Notes: generated by a model not told the origin, from the sequence alone. A DNA stretch of 64,000 nucleotides from Proteles cristata cristata (GCA_017311185.1 JAESUZ010001746.1:980501-1044500), one strand, 5' to 3'. Counted from the first letter of the stretch, positions 10,494 to 23,901 are shown. A program made the numbers and translations.

Positions 10494-10724
10494 TTTTTTT
10501 TAACTTTTTTTCTTTTTTCAAAAAGCTTATTTATTTATTTATAGAGAAACAGAGAGCCCCAGTGAAGAAAGGCAGAGAGGGAGGGAGAGATACAGTATCT
10601 CAGGGAGGCTCTGCACTGTCAGCAAGGAGCCCATTTATGGGCTCTAGCTCATGAACCATGAGATCATGACCTGAGCCAAAATCAAGAGTTGGACACTTAA
10701 ACTACTGAACCACAAAGGCACTCC
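10494..10724 (-). mobile_element. CAN SINE with TSD
   Basis: Minus-strand copy with a T-rich plus-strand start and a diverged head. It is flanked by TGACAGGCAATA at 10482-10493 and 10725-10736, a 12-bp target-site duplication. Confidence 0.92.
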
Positions 10725-10736
10725 TGACAGGCAATA

Positions 10737-11084
10737 GTTAAAATTAGTTATTCAGTGTTAATTGAACTGGAACATGAGGGACTAGCTTAAAGTATAGGTG
10801 TTTTCCAGCATCAGTTCTAATATTAAATAAGAGACAGCTTGATATGGGTTGTAGACAGTTTCTTTTATCATTTCTGTACACTTCCAGTTATATTTAGTAT
10901 ATATAAATTGCTATAAAGAAAAATATATATAACTGAAAGAGTATACATACAGAAATATATCTATATGTACTTTTATTTTTATTATTCTTGACTATTTATA
11001 CATATGATATGAATAAAAGCCAACACTTTCAATAACAAAATACCATGACCATTTTTCAGTGTCACTTGAAATTCTTCAAAAAAA
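10737..11084. other. Intronic sequence, nothing recognised
   Basis: AT-rich DNA with TATATA stretches around 10900-10990. No feature was recognised. Confidence 0.4.
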
Positions 11085-11180
11085 TGTTTTTAAGTAACCT
11101 TGGTCCCCAAAGTAGGGCTCAAACTCAGGACCCCAAGACTGAGGGTCACATGTTCTACCAACTGAGCCAGCCAGGCCCCC
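11085..11180 (-). mobile_element. CAN SINE head fragment (older type)
   Basis: Only the tRNA-like part remains, reading on the minus strand GGCCTGGCTGGCTCAGTTGG, followed by the CTCAGTCTTGGGG stretch and a TTACTTAA end. It lacks the CT-rich body, as in the short class of carnivore SINEs. Confidence 0.8.
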
Positions 11181-11680
11181 TTCTGCAGAATTACCTTTTA
11201 ATGTGTTCATTATTCATTCAAGGAAGTTGAATGATTTAATGAGCACTGCCTACTTTTTTATAAATAATAACATGAATATGTGTGGTTCTTCTGTTTAGCT
11301 CTTATAAAGGGTAATTATCAAGATAAAACCATCATAACTTTTAGGATTCAAAAAATTTGAAACTTCAGTGATTCTAGAAATTGATCTTAGTAGATGGAAT
11401 TTGTTTCTTAAATCTTTCAGCAATGGAATTCAGGCTTAGCTTACACTGTGAAGCTATTTCTTAGTGTCATTTGCATAAAGAAGGAGAGAGGGTTTCAGAA
11501 GAAGGATTTTCATGACTTGCGACATCTTTGGGCAGTGTTAACTAAGACACAACACATGATGCCATTTTACACAAGGTTTTAAGTTACACATACAGAAAGC
11601 TAATAATTCCACAAGGATAAAGTTTTTTTCATTTATAACAATTTAAAAATACAGCAAGGAAGTTTCCTTATTCCAATTAC
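11181..11680. other. Intronic sequence, nothing recognised
   Basis: No coding frame or known repeat was recognised. Confidence 0.4.
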
Positions 11681-11881
11681 TTCTTTTTTATGTTTATTTA
11701 TTTATTTTGGGAGAGAGCACAGGCAAGGGGAGGAGCAGAGGGAGAGGAGAGAGAATCCCAAGCACAATCTGCACTGTCAGTACATATCCTGATATGGGGC
11801 TCAATCTCACAAACCATGAGATCATGACCTGAGCTGAAATCAAGAGTCAGACACTTAACTGACTGAGCTACCCAGGCACTC
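11681..11881 (-). mobile_element. CAN SINE with short TSD
   Basis: Plus-strand reading starts TTTTTTATGTTTATTTATTTATTT and ends ACTGAGCTACCCAGGCACTCC. The flanks repeat TCCAATTA (11672-11679 and just after the element). Confidence 0.9.
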
Positions 11882-13092
11882 CTCCAATTATATTTTAAAA
11901 AGCTGTTTCTGAGTAGGTAGTGACTCTATTTACTGACAGAAGCAGCTAACATCAATAATATTATGTTTTAGTATTGACATTTACAATTTCTCCCAGAAAC
12001 AGAGTTCTCTAAATGATACATGTAAAAATTTGCTCTGTCCAAGCAGTTGTTTTGTGGAAGTGGTGGTGTTGTTTTCTGACGTTTTCCAAGTCATCTCAGA
12101 TGGAGCATGAAAATGACATGCCAAGAGGGGTTTTCACAAGATACTGAGGACCAGCTTCCGAGAGCAAGCAATCTGGATTCCAGTGTTTCAAAGTTTTGAG
12201 AAAGCTAATTTAAAGTTTAATGTTTACTAGCATCTGTGATTTATATTTTAGGAACTGCTGCATAAAATAAGGGATTTATTCTTATTTTTCTCTGGGTTGA
12301 AAATATGCATAAAATAGAAAATGCTTTTTATATTACTGTGTCCAGCAGTGATTTTACTTTCATTTGCTATTTGCCAAGATAGGGGGTGGTTATGAGGCAT
12401 GGGGAGCATATGAGGTATGTTGGAATGAGAAACTTCTGATTTTGAAAAGGCAGTTTCTGCCTGAAAACCAATTTTGTGTTCGACAGATATTGGAATTGGT
12501 GTATGTACTTGCAGATTATTAATCATGTGCCCATAAGTACTATGGTAACTCACACACAGTTTTAAAACCAGCTCTCCACATCATTCTCATCAAGATTGTG
12601 GATTAATATTTTTGTTCCTATATGATAGATTACCGATGGTCTCAGGAGGGAAAAGGAAATGTCTGGGCACTCTACCGTCTTCCTTAACAAACCTGTTTTA
12701 AAAAGAACTGCACACCAACAGAAAAGTTAAAAGAATGACACAACGAAAACCTATACCCTCACTATCTAGATTAAATAATTATTAACATTTCCTGTATTTG
12801 TTTTGTTTATACATACAGACGTTTTAAAGTTGTAAACATCATGTAATTACCTACTTGGTATTGAAGCACCGACTACATGAATATAAAGCTCTTTCTTATG
12901 TAATCATTATGTCAAAATCTAATTTAAGAAAATTACTTAAAATATCTATCACCACTTAATAACCAGCCCATATTCAATTTTCCCCACTTGTCTCTTCAAG
13001 TATCTTTTTAGCTCTTTTTTGAGCATGGATCAAAGCAACTTTCAAACAGTGCATTTGGATTTTACATCTTTAATGTCTATAAGTTTAGAAGG
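11882..13092. other. Intronic sequence, nothing recognised
   Basis: About 1.2 kb without recognised repeats or genes. A minus-strand 101-codon open frame at 12248-12553 has no recognisable domain. Confidence 0.45.
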
Positions 13093-13103
13093 ATCATGCA
13101 TTT

Positions 13104-13326
13104 AAAATTTTTTGTAATGTTTATTTTTGAGTGTGTGTTGAGAGAGAGAGACAGAGAGAGACACAGAGAGAGGAAGGAACAGAGAGAGAGGGAGACACAG
13201 AATCCGAAGCAGACTCCAGGCTCTGAGCTGTCAGCATAGAGCCCCATGCAAGTGTTCCAACTCATGAATCAGGAGTTCATGAGCTGAAGTCAGACGCTTA
13301 CCTGACTGAGCCACCCAGGTGCCCCG
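13104..13326 (-). mobile_element. CAN SINE with TSD
   Basis: Complete minus-strand copy, flanked by ATCATGCATTT at 13093-13103 and 13328-13338. The GA-rich middle (13141-13195) is expanded. Confidence 0.92.
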
Positions 13327-13338
13327 AATCATGCATTT

Positions 13339-15589
13339 TAATATATACTTATCATCATCTTTTTTCAGTGAACCAGCCTCCATTCTGAATTTGTTTGCTG
13401 AAATGAGAAACTGCTTGATATGTCTTTACGTTTTTATTATTCAGCGTTTGAATAGCTCTTTAGTCTCAAAATATATATGAGCAAATGTGGCAGCATAAAA
13501 ATATGCCCTACTTAATATAAAGATCCTTGTAACATGAGTTACGGCTTCTTCTGCCAATCATCTCCATAAACACACTCAACGTAAGGGAAAGTTTCCTTGT
13601 ACAGGATATGCCTCAGTAAATTTAGGTGTAATAATGGCATATAAGTTGTAGTACTCATTATCAGTTTTCAAATGATTACAGAGGTTGTAGAATGGTTTAA
13701 TATTATTGTTCAACAGTTGGTGCATGTATGTGATGTGAAGCAATATTATAACTTTTATTTACATATAGGATCCCTCACATAACTCGTCAAAGCTAGTAGG
13801 AGAAAATTTTAAGCAATTTTCTTTGAAATAATTTCATTATGTACCAAAACCAAACAAACTTACTTTTTGATATGCTCCTTGGTCTACTTATAAAATATTA
13901 GTATATCATTTTTTATAGTTGCTCAGTTTCCAATTAATACTTATTCTGTTCTCAGAAATATCACAGCGACCATTGCTTTAGCTATAAAGCCATTAGCTTA
14001 TTTTTAAGGCATTGCTCATTGACAAACAAAGACTAGATCCAAAGATGATCTATAACTCTGCCTGAATAGTGTTATAATGCAAAATTTCTCTCTGTTGCCT
14101 CTGAAGGTACAAGAATATTTGACATTCTATTCATCCCACTCCTTAAAGGGACTCATTTGTTCTTCTTCGCATGACTGTTGCCATTTGAGCAAGAGGAATA
14201 CCACTTTACAAGGTTGGAAATTCCCTTTAACAGCCCAAAGTGAGTTGAGGACTCTCCTGCCTGGGTTACAGACCCAAAGCTATTTATCATCTGGAAATAG
14301 TTCACCTTCTATGTAAGGAAGTAGAAATTCATTTCAAAAAGACCCACGTCTGTGAAGACGTATGCCAAGGCAGGACAAAGAAGAACAAAGACTGTTTGCA
14401 ATTCTTGGGAGCAACAAAGTCTGATGTGCTAGGATATATTATATATCCTGTTAGAGAAAAGAAATATGCTATTCACCTGACGTTTTCTTTCATTTTTCTT
14501 TTTCTCCTTGAATATTGCATGTGTAGTTACATATGAAGGGGAGCCTAAGTCATCTTTTAGATTGTCATATTTTACAACTTTAGCTCACCCAGATTACATT
14601 ATATCATTTGAGAGTGTCACAACACATTAATAAGTACTTCTGGAGAAGTTTGAGAGGTCACTGGCGTGGTGCCTGGATTTGGGAGAAAAAAATATGGGAG
14701 AAGGTTAAAATAATTTCTTCCCTACATTTCCAAGCTGTAAAACACTTTTCACAAAGCCAGGTTTTAGGCAACAAAACATTCCCTGACAATAAACAGTTCT
14801 TATCAAATGTTCCACAATGGAATCTCTATTTGAAATGAAAGTCAATTTCTGTATGATTTCAAATGTGATTATTTTTCAGAGGAGTACATAGATTTGTATG
14901 ATTTATTCCAGACAAAAGGTGAGTTTTAAATAATAATTATACATTGTTATAGTTAGGTATCATTCATTAATGATACTCGTTACTATTTTTCCATGTTACT
15001 TGATAAAAATAATTAGTTTTTACTGAACACTGGACACTGTTACACATCTTATAAGGCTTATTTGGTTCTCAAACTAATCAGCGATATGCTAGCATGATAA
15101 TATGAGAAGTGAACTTTTTAAATGAAATTCTAATATTTCAAAATGTAAAATTTAATTTTCAAAAGCTCTATGTTCTATCCCAAATTCTTTGTATATGCCT
15201 TTAAGAACACTAATAAATCAGACAGACCCAAATCTTAACCCTAATGTAAAATATGGAATGGTCTAAAATCCATGATCATGAACCTCAAACATTTGGGGTT
15301 AGGATCCCAATTTCATTACTTATTAACTGGATGTTTCTGTAGAAGTTACTGAATTTCTTTGGATATCAGAATCCTCATACATGAAATGTGGATCTAATAT
15401 TTATATCATAAAATTTGGAGAATACTCTACAGAATTTAACTTCAAAATATCTATTTCCCTTCATTTCTCTGCATTTACATCCAAATGAGCCCAGTATAGC
15501 AATATTTGTTTCCATTTACATTAATTTATATTCATAGATACAAGAAAACTAATTGGACCCAAAACAATGATAGAAAACACTATCAAGCT
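13339..15589. other. Intronic sequence, nothing recognised
   Basis: 2.2 kb of AT-rich, apparently single-copy DNA. A near-palindrome AGGATATATTATATATCCT lies at about 14432-14450. No feature was called. Confidence 0.45.
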
Positions 15590-15775
15590 TCTACTTTTTC
15601 CAGGCAATTTTCTAAAGGTTTTAAAACACTTTAGTATTTAGAACAACCCTACTATTATCAGCCTAATTTTGCAGACACACAAATCGAGGCACAGAGAAGC
15701 TGAGTTGGATCAAGACACACAAATAAGAAAACACAAAGCTCAGATTCAAATCTGGTAGTTTAACTCCATGTTTCT
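15590..15775 (+). mobile_element. MIR SINE relic
   Basis: It matches the MIR core and 3' half: ACAACCCTACTATTATCAG, TTTTGCAGACACACAAA, GAGGCACAGAGAAGCTGAG, then GATTCAAATCTGG. The element is ancient and degraded, and its boundaries are approximate. Confidence 0.75.
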
Positions 15776-15869
15776 TTGAGACTAGCTCTTCAACTAAATC
15801 AGTTCTCTTTTAATTCCCTGCATATAAGGTCATTTCTTTGTCCTTAACTTTCAAAACTAGGTCTCTCTT

Positions 15870-16099
15870 TTATTTTTTTTAAATTTTTAATGTTTATGTA
15901 TTTTTGAGAGAGAGAGAAGGCAAGCGAGGAAGGGGCAGAGAGAGAGAGAGAGAGAGAGAGGGAGACACAGAATCCAAAGCAGGCTCCAGGCTCTGAGTGG
16001 TCAGCACAGAGCCCGACATAGGGCTCGAACCCACAAACTGTGAGACCACGACCTGGGCTGAAATCGGATGCTTAACCAACTGAGCCACCCAGCGGCCCC
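15870..16099 (-). mobile_element. CAN SINE with 17-bp TSD
   Basis: Full-length minus-strand copy with a (GA)n middle (15938-15961). It is flanked by AAAACTAGGTCTCTCTT at 15853-15869 and the same with one mismatch at 16100-16116. Confidence 0.93.
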
Positions 16100-16116
16100 A
16101 AAACTGGGTCTCTCTT

Positions 16117-18257
16117 AAGAGGAAAAGACAACAAACATTGAAATTTTGGTCAGAGGATTAGAATAGCCACAAACTACCCAAGCATCCGTTTTGTAATATT
16201 TATCAGTCTGTTTGAGCAAAACCAGGCTGTATTATAATAGACACATTAATGAGAATAGTTTTATTCAAGAATGCTTTGGTCTGCCCATTAGTGATTGCAT
16301 TGGCCTCTGAAATCGAGAACATAATTTTCTACTTGTTCTCAAAGAGAGCAGAGTCCAGTGGGGAACAATATAGGTCATAGCAAAAAAAGATACTGATTCA
16401 AAACACTGTCTTTTTATAATTTCCTGTCTCTCAAATCACAGTTTTCTATAGAAGTTTTTCATATGCATTTACTATATAATTAAAAAGCATTTGTTATATT
16501 TGTATTTTTATTTAAAATACAAAGTGATATTAGATTTATAGTTAGAAATCATCTCAATTGTGTCAATAATGTATTTGGAATGATTAATAGTCAACTAGAA
16601 AAAAGTGAACAGAATTTATGTTAAATAAAATATAATTTACTACTTTATCAGTAAAATATTTCAATGAAATTTTTCTAAGGTTCTGCACATTATGTATATC
16701 AAAATTTTCTTTGAAGCATATAGAAACCCATTATATTAAAAACATAAATGAATCACTACATTTGATTAGAGAAATAGTCATTAGCACATGTGCTTTCTCA
16801 CAATGAACTAATAACCAAGTAAGTACGCATGTGTATGTGTGTGGGGATATTTAGATGTGTGTGCATATGTATATGTCAGAGAAAAAAGAGAGAGGAAGAC
16901 AGAATATTTATGTGTTTTCATGTGCTCACACATGCACATTTGTGCAAAATGAATAAAAGGCTAAATAAATATACATTCTATTAAACAACACTCTTAAGAA
17001 CATGGTTTGAAAATTACATTATCTGCTTATTTCAAAGGTGGTTTGAAGGTGACCCATTTTCTGTAGCTTGCATTACTGTGGGGATTGCTTTATGTGTTAA
17101 AGCACAAAGCCACCTCACTGAAGTCTTTTATTTCCTTTCCTCACTTTACAATAACTATTTTAAATGGATTTTGAAAGTATAATATCACAAATGCAGAAAA
17201 AATAAATCCAAGTACTTAACCAGGTTGCTTTCTTTGTATTCTGAGTCAAGCTATTTCATGTCAAATTTACTGTTAGGAATTCATATCTCTCAGCCTTATA
17301 TCCTATAACAGTGTCATAAATATTATCTTATTTGCATGATAATTTATACATTAAATATTCATTTTTTTTGTCTAATAGTATGAAAATGAGTAATCTTAAA
17401 ATGCTAAATTGCAGTGTGTTAATGAGAGATAGAAACAGTAACTATTCTGTGTAAAAAATGAAGTAAATTGCATCTTATTTCTAAATACAGGTTAACCAGA
17501 GATGTTTCTCTAAAATCTTTCATTATAAGCACATTAAGGAAGGAATCAGTCTCAGGATTCACTTGTTTCCCACTAGGGATAACGAGATTCCCAAGAAACT
17601 TCCAAAGAAATAATAATTTCATTTTGACTTTGACTTTAAAAGGAAAAAAAAAAGTAAAGAGTAAAAAAAAAAAGATAGAAAAAAAAAGAAAAATGCAAAC
17701 AGCTCTCACAGATGCTGGAACCTCAATTTTGACTGCTTTCTGCAAATACATATTACTGGATGTGGAGTGAAATAAATCGATTTCAAGCTATTGCACTTTT
17801 AAAGGTCAACTTTTTTTTAAGGAATTCAAGATTATAAAAGCAGATACTTAATTTGACATTGACTGAGACCTAAAATGATGAATAAATCTCTCAAAGTTTA
17901 ATTGGTTTTCAGAAGAAATTGAATTGCTTTGTTATTAAATTTTCCTAGTAATTCATGGAATCCACAGAATTATGCGTGTATATGTGTGTGTAGCATATTT
18001 TCCTAAAACTGGCATGAATATTATAGATTTATGCTTGCATTATTTCCAAAAAAAAGTTTGTTTACTGATCTCTGTTCACTGCAATTAACAATTTTTTCTC
18101 TATATGTATATTATTGGTTGCTGATTAAGAGAAGCTATATACAAAATTTCTGAGAATAATCAGGGTCCAATTATACTTCATTGTATTATTTTATATTATA
18201 AAACTTGTATATATTCAATATAGACTTGAATCCAAATCAAGCCTTAATTCTCAATTA
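16117..18257. other. Intronic sequence with an A-rich patch
   Basis: 2.1 kb of AT-rich DNA. An A-rich stretch at 17640-17694 and TG-rich patches at about 16826-16880 are the only simple-sequence features seen. No gene was recognised. Confidence 0.45.
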
Positions 18258-18840
18258 GTGTTGAACTCCAAAATATGGTGGGGTAGTCAGGATTCTACCA
18301 TATTGCATATTGCCCAAGACGTCTCTGCTCTAAGTGTTCATTCCCTGCATATTCCCCAGGACTGTGAAGACTATGAATTTAATTCTTACAGTCATGTTGG
18401 GTGGGCCAGACCTAATCACATGCAGCCTTTAAAAGCTTAAGAATTCTTTTTCAGGTGTAAGAAGAAGAAATTAGAAACACATGCTCCAACTGACTTGGAA
18501 GAAAACCAACACCCCTATTTAGAATTGCTGATATAGAGGGGCAATCTTAGGAGCTGAGGGTGGTCCCAGGTCCCCACTAGCAGTATAAAGGGGACCTGAG
18601 GTCTAAAATAGCAAAGAAATAAATTCTGCCAACAGTCTGAATGAGCTTGAAAGCTGATTTTCTCCCCCTCAAGAGAGAAAAATAGCCCTGCTGACACCTC
18701 GGTTTCAATCTTGTGAAGCCTTGAACAAAGAATACCTTTATTCTGTGTTGAATTTCTGTCGGCAGAAGTGCAAGCCTTAAGCTGCTAAATGTGTGGGAAT
18801 TTGTTATGCAGCAATGGAGAATTAATACTTATAGGTACTT
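18258..18840 (+). mobile_element. MaLR/MLT1-like LTR relic
   Basis: Recognised by AATTCTGCCAACAGTCTGAA, CTGCTGACACCTCGG, the GCTAAATGTGTGGGAATTTG segment and the terminal GCAATGGAGAATTAATACT, all typical of MLT1 LTR 3' halves. The 5' boundary is uncertain. No internal genes are present. Confidence 0.7.
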
Positions 18841-18917
18841 ACAGAAATCTAATATTATTATATTTTTAAAATAAATCATAACTTTTGATTAAAGAAACGA
18901 TTTTAATTTCTTGGTTA

Positions 18918-19760
18918 TGAGCCTCTACAGACACCGACTCTTTTAGGGTTCTGGAACCCAATTCCAATGTGGAGTAGTGTCCCCCACATGAAAGATCAAG
19001 CAATTCTAGAACAGAAGCAGACTGTCCAAGAATTCAACTCTGACACTACCCACCTAGAGACAGCATCAGATTCCACAGGTTAAGGGCACAATCCTACAGA
19101 AACAGCTCCCCAGCCCCTTACGTCAGACTCCCGTTGCAAGGTCGAGGCTGTGACATCTGCGCTTCTGACTGATCAGCTACAGACTAGAGGTTCCAACAGT
19201 CCACTCTGCTCAATGGATCACAGATATCAGGGAAATACTTACATTTACTAGTCTATTAAGCGATATGATAAAGGATATGACTCAATGGTTAGATAAAGAG
19301 ATACATAGAGGACGTATGGGGAAGGGACCTAGTGCCTTCATTCCTTCTTCAGGGTGCTATGTTCCCCAGTCTCCACATGTTCACCTACCCAGAAGCTCCC
19401 TGAACTCAGTCTTTTTGGTTTTTTATGGACCTATCATTGTATCATTGATTTTATAGCCAAGATTGACTAAGTCATTGGCCATTGACTGACTCAGTCTCCA
19501 GCCCCTTTCCTCTTCCTTGAGGGTAGGGGGTAGAATTGAAAGTTCCAATCCTTTAATGAAACAGTTGGACCTCCTTGCAACCAGCCCTCGCCCAATGGTG
19601 GGGTCCAAAAGTCACCTTCATTAACAACAATACACCCATGTCATTTTATGGCTCTCAAGCATTTTCAGGAACTGTGAATGAAGACCAAATATAACTGAAA
19701 AATATATATTTGATCATCTGAATGGCCAAATATATGTTTCTCATAAATTATTATGTCACA
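18918..19760 (-). mobile_element. Old retroviral solo LTR, minus strand
   Basis: The minus-strand reading starts TGTGACATAATAATTTATGA and contains an ATATTTGG block and an A/T-rich polyadenylation-like region (TTATCATATCGCTTAATAGAC reading near 19255-19275), within a comparatively GC-rich body. The plus-strand segments CGACAGCATC-like and GCCCAATGGTGGGGTCCAAA remind me of a known carnivore/primate ERV LTR, but I cannot name it. No viral gene is attached; it is a solo LTR or fragment. Confidence 0.5.
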
Positions 19761-21679
19761 GTGCCTCAATTTTCTGACACATTATTTAATTCATTTGCTT
19801 ATTTAATTTTTCCCTGCCTGTATCCATATTCTCCTATTTCTAGTACATACATCTGCTCCTTTATATAGTGATTCTGTACAAATTCACCCCGTGAATCTAG
19901 TAATATTGTGAATCACTGCACTTTGTCCCTTTGACCACACTATGGGAAGAGATCACAGGTCTGGCCAATGTTACATATGCCTTTCCAGTCAAAGAAATAG
20001 CTGACTACTACTAAGATAGTCTCCACCTCACCCTGTATCCTGGACACCATAATGAAGTTGTCTTAAAAATAGAAGAAAATTAAGTCTGCATACAACAGGA
20101 AACTGAAAAAAATAAGGAAAATAGACCGGGACTCTTTCTGATATCAGATTAATTACTGAAACTGTTTGTACTTTTCTTCATAGGATGAATTAATAAATCT
20201 CCTACTCTGAATTTGGTTTTGTCATTCAAAACAAATACAAAACAAAACCATCCATGTTCTTTTTCCATGCAATAATCATTTATTTAATACTAATTGTATT
20301 CTAGTGTCACAGATTTGGGTACAAACCCAACAGTAAATCCTCCAAGATCAACATAAGTAGAGTCTGTTCTTCTACATCTAAAGTAATTAAAAAAAAAAAA
20401 AGAAGCACAGCAAATTTTACTATTGCTACTTCTCTATCCTTCATACAATTTAAAACAACACTGTTTTGTTTTTGTTTGTTTGGTTGGTTTTACATTAGGT
20501 CAAAATGAAATATCTGTGAATCTTGGGAATCAGGAAAACCTGGACAACTGATCTAGTTATGCTGAGCTCAAGATCTAGGGAAGATCCTTCATCAAGTAAA
20601 ATGTTGTGGGAAGTCAAACGAGATGTGTTGTACAGACATCTATACAGACTCTGTACAGACACTTACATTGTGGGAACGGTCTCTGTTCCTGCCACTCAAA
20701 TAATACCAATTCATTAAAGTTTAACCAAATGCATAGATACATTCGTTTTATCATGTTCCATACCAGTGTTCTCTAAACCAGCCATTCTAAAGATTTATAT
20801 TTAAAGCAGAATGTCTTAAAATGATAGTTTAGCAGTTATGTATTGTACAGAAAACCGAAGGAATAAGGCAGGGCCATGGCTCACAGTACCTTCCCCGTCC
20901 TCTTCTCTAATTCAGAATCAAGTGTACATACTGGAAAACTGGTAGCAATACACAGAATGCTTTTGAAATTCTCTGCTTGAACCTTTATGATAACACAATT
21001 TAATTGCTGCCTAAGCTCAATCCCCTAGTGTTCTTTGGGGAGAAAAACTTGGGCTGAACATAATTTTTCTTTAATTTCAAGTTTTGATTCCTCTCACATA
21101 AAAAAAACCTCACAAATAATGTATTTTAGTTTTAAAAAGGCTGCATTTATTGCCTCATAAAATGTTGAGTGCTTTAGCTCCTCTGATCCATCTATACTTG
21201 CAGAAATAACAAGGTTTTCACTCATTTTATATCTTGAAGCCTTCTCTGAGAAGTTAGCATATCATTGTTGGTTTTGAGCTCACACTTGCTGCTAATGGTG
21301 CTTGACATTTATTGGTCCTGTTCATAGAAAAAAAAAATAATAAGGCATTTGAATAGTCAGCTCAGATATATATCAGTTCACATACAAAAAATAAAAAAGT
21401 GACCTATCTAAGTTTTAAACAGTATCTTTTGTGTCCTAGAACTATTTTTACCATGACCCTTGAACTGGCCGGTCCAGACCATTGCATAAAGAAACTGACC
21501 CCTCTGGCTGTCGTCCCATTGTGTTGATCATTAGGCGAGAATTAAACCAAAATATACTTGGGATCAGATATTCCAAAAACATTGTTAATGTACATTGCAT
21601 TGGTGGGAAGGAGACTTTAAAAGAAGGGAAAAAAATGGTCTTCATACAAGGCTCCTGTCACAGCATAAAATCAGGCCTT
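19761..21679. other. Intronic sequence, nothing recognised
   Basis: 1.9 kb with a short A-run at 20390-20402. No gene or repeat family was called with confidence. Confidence 0.4.
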
Positions 21680-21845
21680 TGAAACTAGAAAGTACCTTGG
21701 AGAACATGGTTTTAATTATTTCATTCCACAAATGAGGAAATTGAGAAGCAGAAAGGATAAGTGATTTCCTCAATATCATAGAGCTAGTTAATTACAGAAA
21801 TCAGAATAGAAACTGGGTTATCCAACTCTGCCCGGAGTTCTTCCC
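21680..21845 (+). mobile_element. MIR-type SINE relic
   Basis: The segment CACAAATGAGGAAATTGAGA, then AAGTGATTTCC and TCATAGAGCTAGTTAATTACAG follows the MIR core order (ATGAGGAAACTGAGG, then CACAGCTAGT). It is strongly diverged. Confidence 0.65.
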
Positions 21846-22369
21846 ATTTTGTGTGTTGAAAATATCTGATGCTATTTGGGGGCTAGTTGGCTCATGATAG
21901 CCACCTTATAATGTTTAATAAATCAAAGTGTCATGTGCCTATAAACTTAAAAACATTTAAGAGTAAAAAAAACAAAAACGAAACAAAATAAAAAAAAAAC
22001 AATGATCAAAATAAACCTTAGTTTTCTGATTCTTTCAGATACGATAAATTCCATCAACTGTATTTCATCAAGATTTTATATGTAAATGTGTTATAACATT
22101 TATTTGAGGGAAAAGTCAGTAGCACGAAAAGGCATCAGAGACTGAGAATATAGATTGATTCCAGGATTAGAAAAGACTCCATCAATTTCAAGCTCCATTA
22201 GCAACACGAGGAAAATAACATGGAGCAAAAGTAGTAAGCATAAGCTTTATGATCAGACTTGGGTATGTGTGGAGGGAGCAATATAAATAAAATGAAATGG
22301 GATCACTTGATTATTAATAATTATACTAATAATTTCTATTTGAATAATTATACAAATGCATTAATAATT
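21846..22369. other. Intronic sequence, nothing recognised
   Basis: An A-rich patch lies at 21965-22005. Otherwise no feature was recognised. Confidence 0.4.
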
Positions 22370-22550
22370 TTATAAGTATTGTCTTCTTTGACATTATTAA
22401 TAATCCTCTCCTCCTTAGCACTGAAAATGAGGAACCCAGGGGTTGGAATATCAAAATACTTCACTGATAGCAGAGTTAAAAAATTGAGAGCCTTGGAAAC
22501 AAAACTCAGTTTTCCTAACTCACTCTAAGTAATGTGCTTTCTCTCTTATT
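22370..22550 (+). mobile_element. MIR SINE relic (weak)
   Basis: It keeps the order of MIR landmarks: AATAATCCTCTCC, then AAAATGAGGAACCCAGGG, then CTGATAGCAGAG and a CTAACTCACTCTAAG end. Similarity is low and the call is tentative. Confidence 0.5.
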
Positions 22551-23074
22551 TCATTTTTAATTTCACTGTAAACTATTTTGTAAATTTTTCAACAAAGAAA
22601 AGGGAACCTTTCCCTTGAACATTCAGCCCTATTTAAAAGGCCCAAAACTTACAGTAACGAAGAGGCAGCATTGGTGAGTGAATATTTTTGGTACTTCACA
22701 TCTTTTATCACACATTATATATTGTGGAACATAAAATTTTATGAAATTATAGTTACATGCTTGAAATGGATTTTAAATCTTTTCATTTTATATGTCACGA
22801 GTGAGAGTTGTAAATCTGAAAAATTAAAGCTGCAATGTAATTTATCTTGCCTATAAATAGTCACCTATACACTACACAGTTTTGAAGTAAATAATGATAA
22901 AACTGATATTTCTCCATGGGAAACTATGTGATAAATTGCTAAAAATGCCATGATATAACTAGAATTACATCACTTGAATATAAAAAGAAAATTCTAAGCT
23001 CCCTACTTTTACACAAAATAAATAGTTGTGTATGTTTGGTTCAATGAGTGCAATTTCCCTTTTTATAGGGACAC

Positions 23075-23077
<3 letters not shown>
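22551..23077. other. Intronic sequence, nothing recognised
   Basis: AT-rich DNA upstream of a CT repeat. No gene was recognised. Confidence 0.4.

Positions 23078-23113
<36 letters not shown>
23078..23113 (+). repeat. (CT)n microsatellite
   Basis: A pure CT dinucleotide run of about 18 units with no SINE around it. It is long enough to be length-polymorphic. Confidence 0.95.
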
Positions 23114-23116
<3 letters not shown>

Positions 23117-23392
23117 ACATATCAAAATGCCAAATAACACAAGTACTTTTATAGTCATTTCTCTTTATACTATAAATAGGTAAACTATATAAATATATAA
23201 ATTCCCAAGATTATAAGTAAATATGAATAGTTATAAAATCTACAATGATTTCACACATCATGATATTGTTTTCAACTTGGGGATAAAGGTTTTAAAAGTA
23301 ATTACATTATACAAGTGGTTTGAGTACTGTGGATACATTTTGTTTGCAGGAAAACATTCTATAAAAAGTAAGTTTTTAAAATGACTGTTCTT

Positions 23393-23518
23393 GGGGCACT
23401 GGCTGGCTCAGTCAGTGGAGTGTGCAACTCTTGATCTAAGGGTTGTAACTTTGAGCCCCACTCTGGGTGGAGAGATTACTTAAAAATAAAATGTTAAAAA
23501 AATAAAGAAAGAAAGAAA
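23393..23518 (+). mobile_element. Short-type CAN SINE
   Basis: GGGGCACTGGCTGGCTCAGT head, TTGAGCCCCACTCTGGGTGG, then directly an A-rich tail (TTAAAAATAAAATG and AAAGAAAGAAA). It lacks the CT-rich body. Flanks share ACTGTTCT (23382-23390 region and after 23520). Confidence 0.85.
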
Positions 23519-23849
23519 AAACTGTTCTAGTTTTGAACTCCCTTAGTCAGGTAAATTGGGGTTGTAATACAAGACCTACGAGTGAAGGAGAAAAGAAGTT
23601 AAATATTGGGATATAAATGGTTTTCATTCTTACTTTCTCACCAGTGTCCAGTATAACTATTAATTTTCCTCCTTCCTAACCTTGTGTATTTAATTAGAAT
23701 AAGCACTACCTATACACACAGAAAAAAAAAAGAAAAAAAAAGGCAATGACAACATTTAGTCATGTAGCAGCAGTAACAGACAAGAAGGGCAAAGGAGGTG
23801 AAACTAGAAAATTCCTTCTTTATTAAATTTGAAAGTTTAAGCTTTCAAA

Positions 23850-23901
<52 letters not shown>

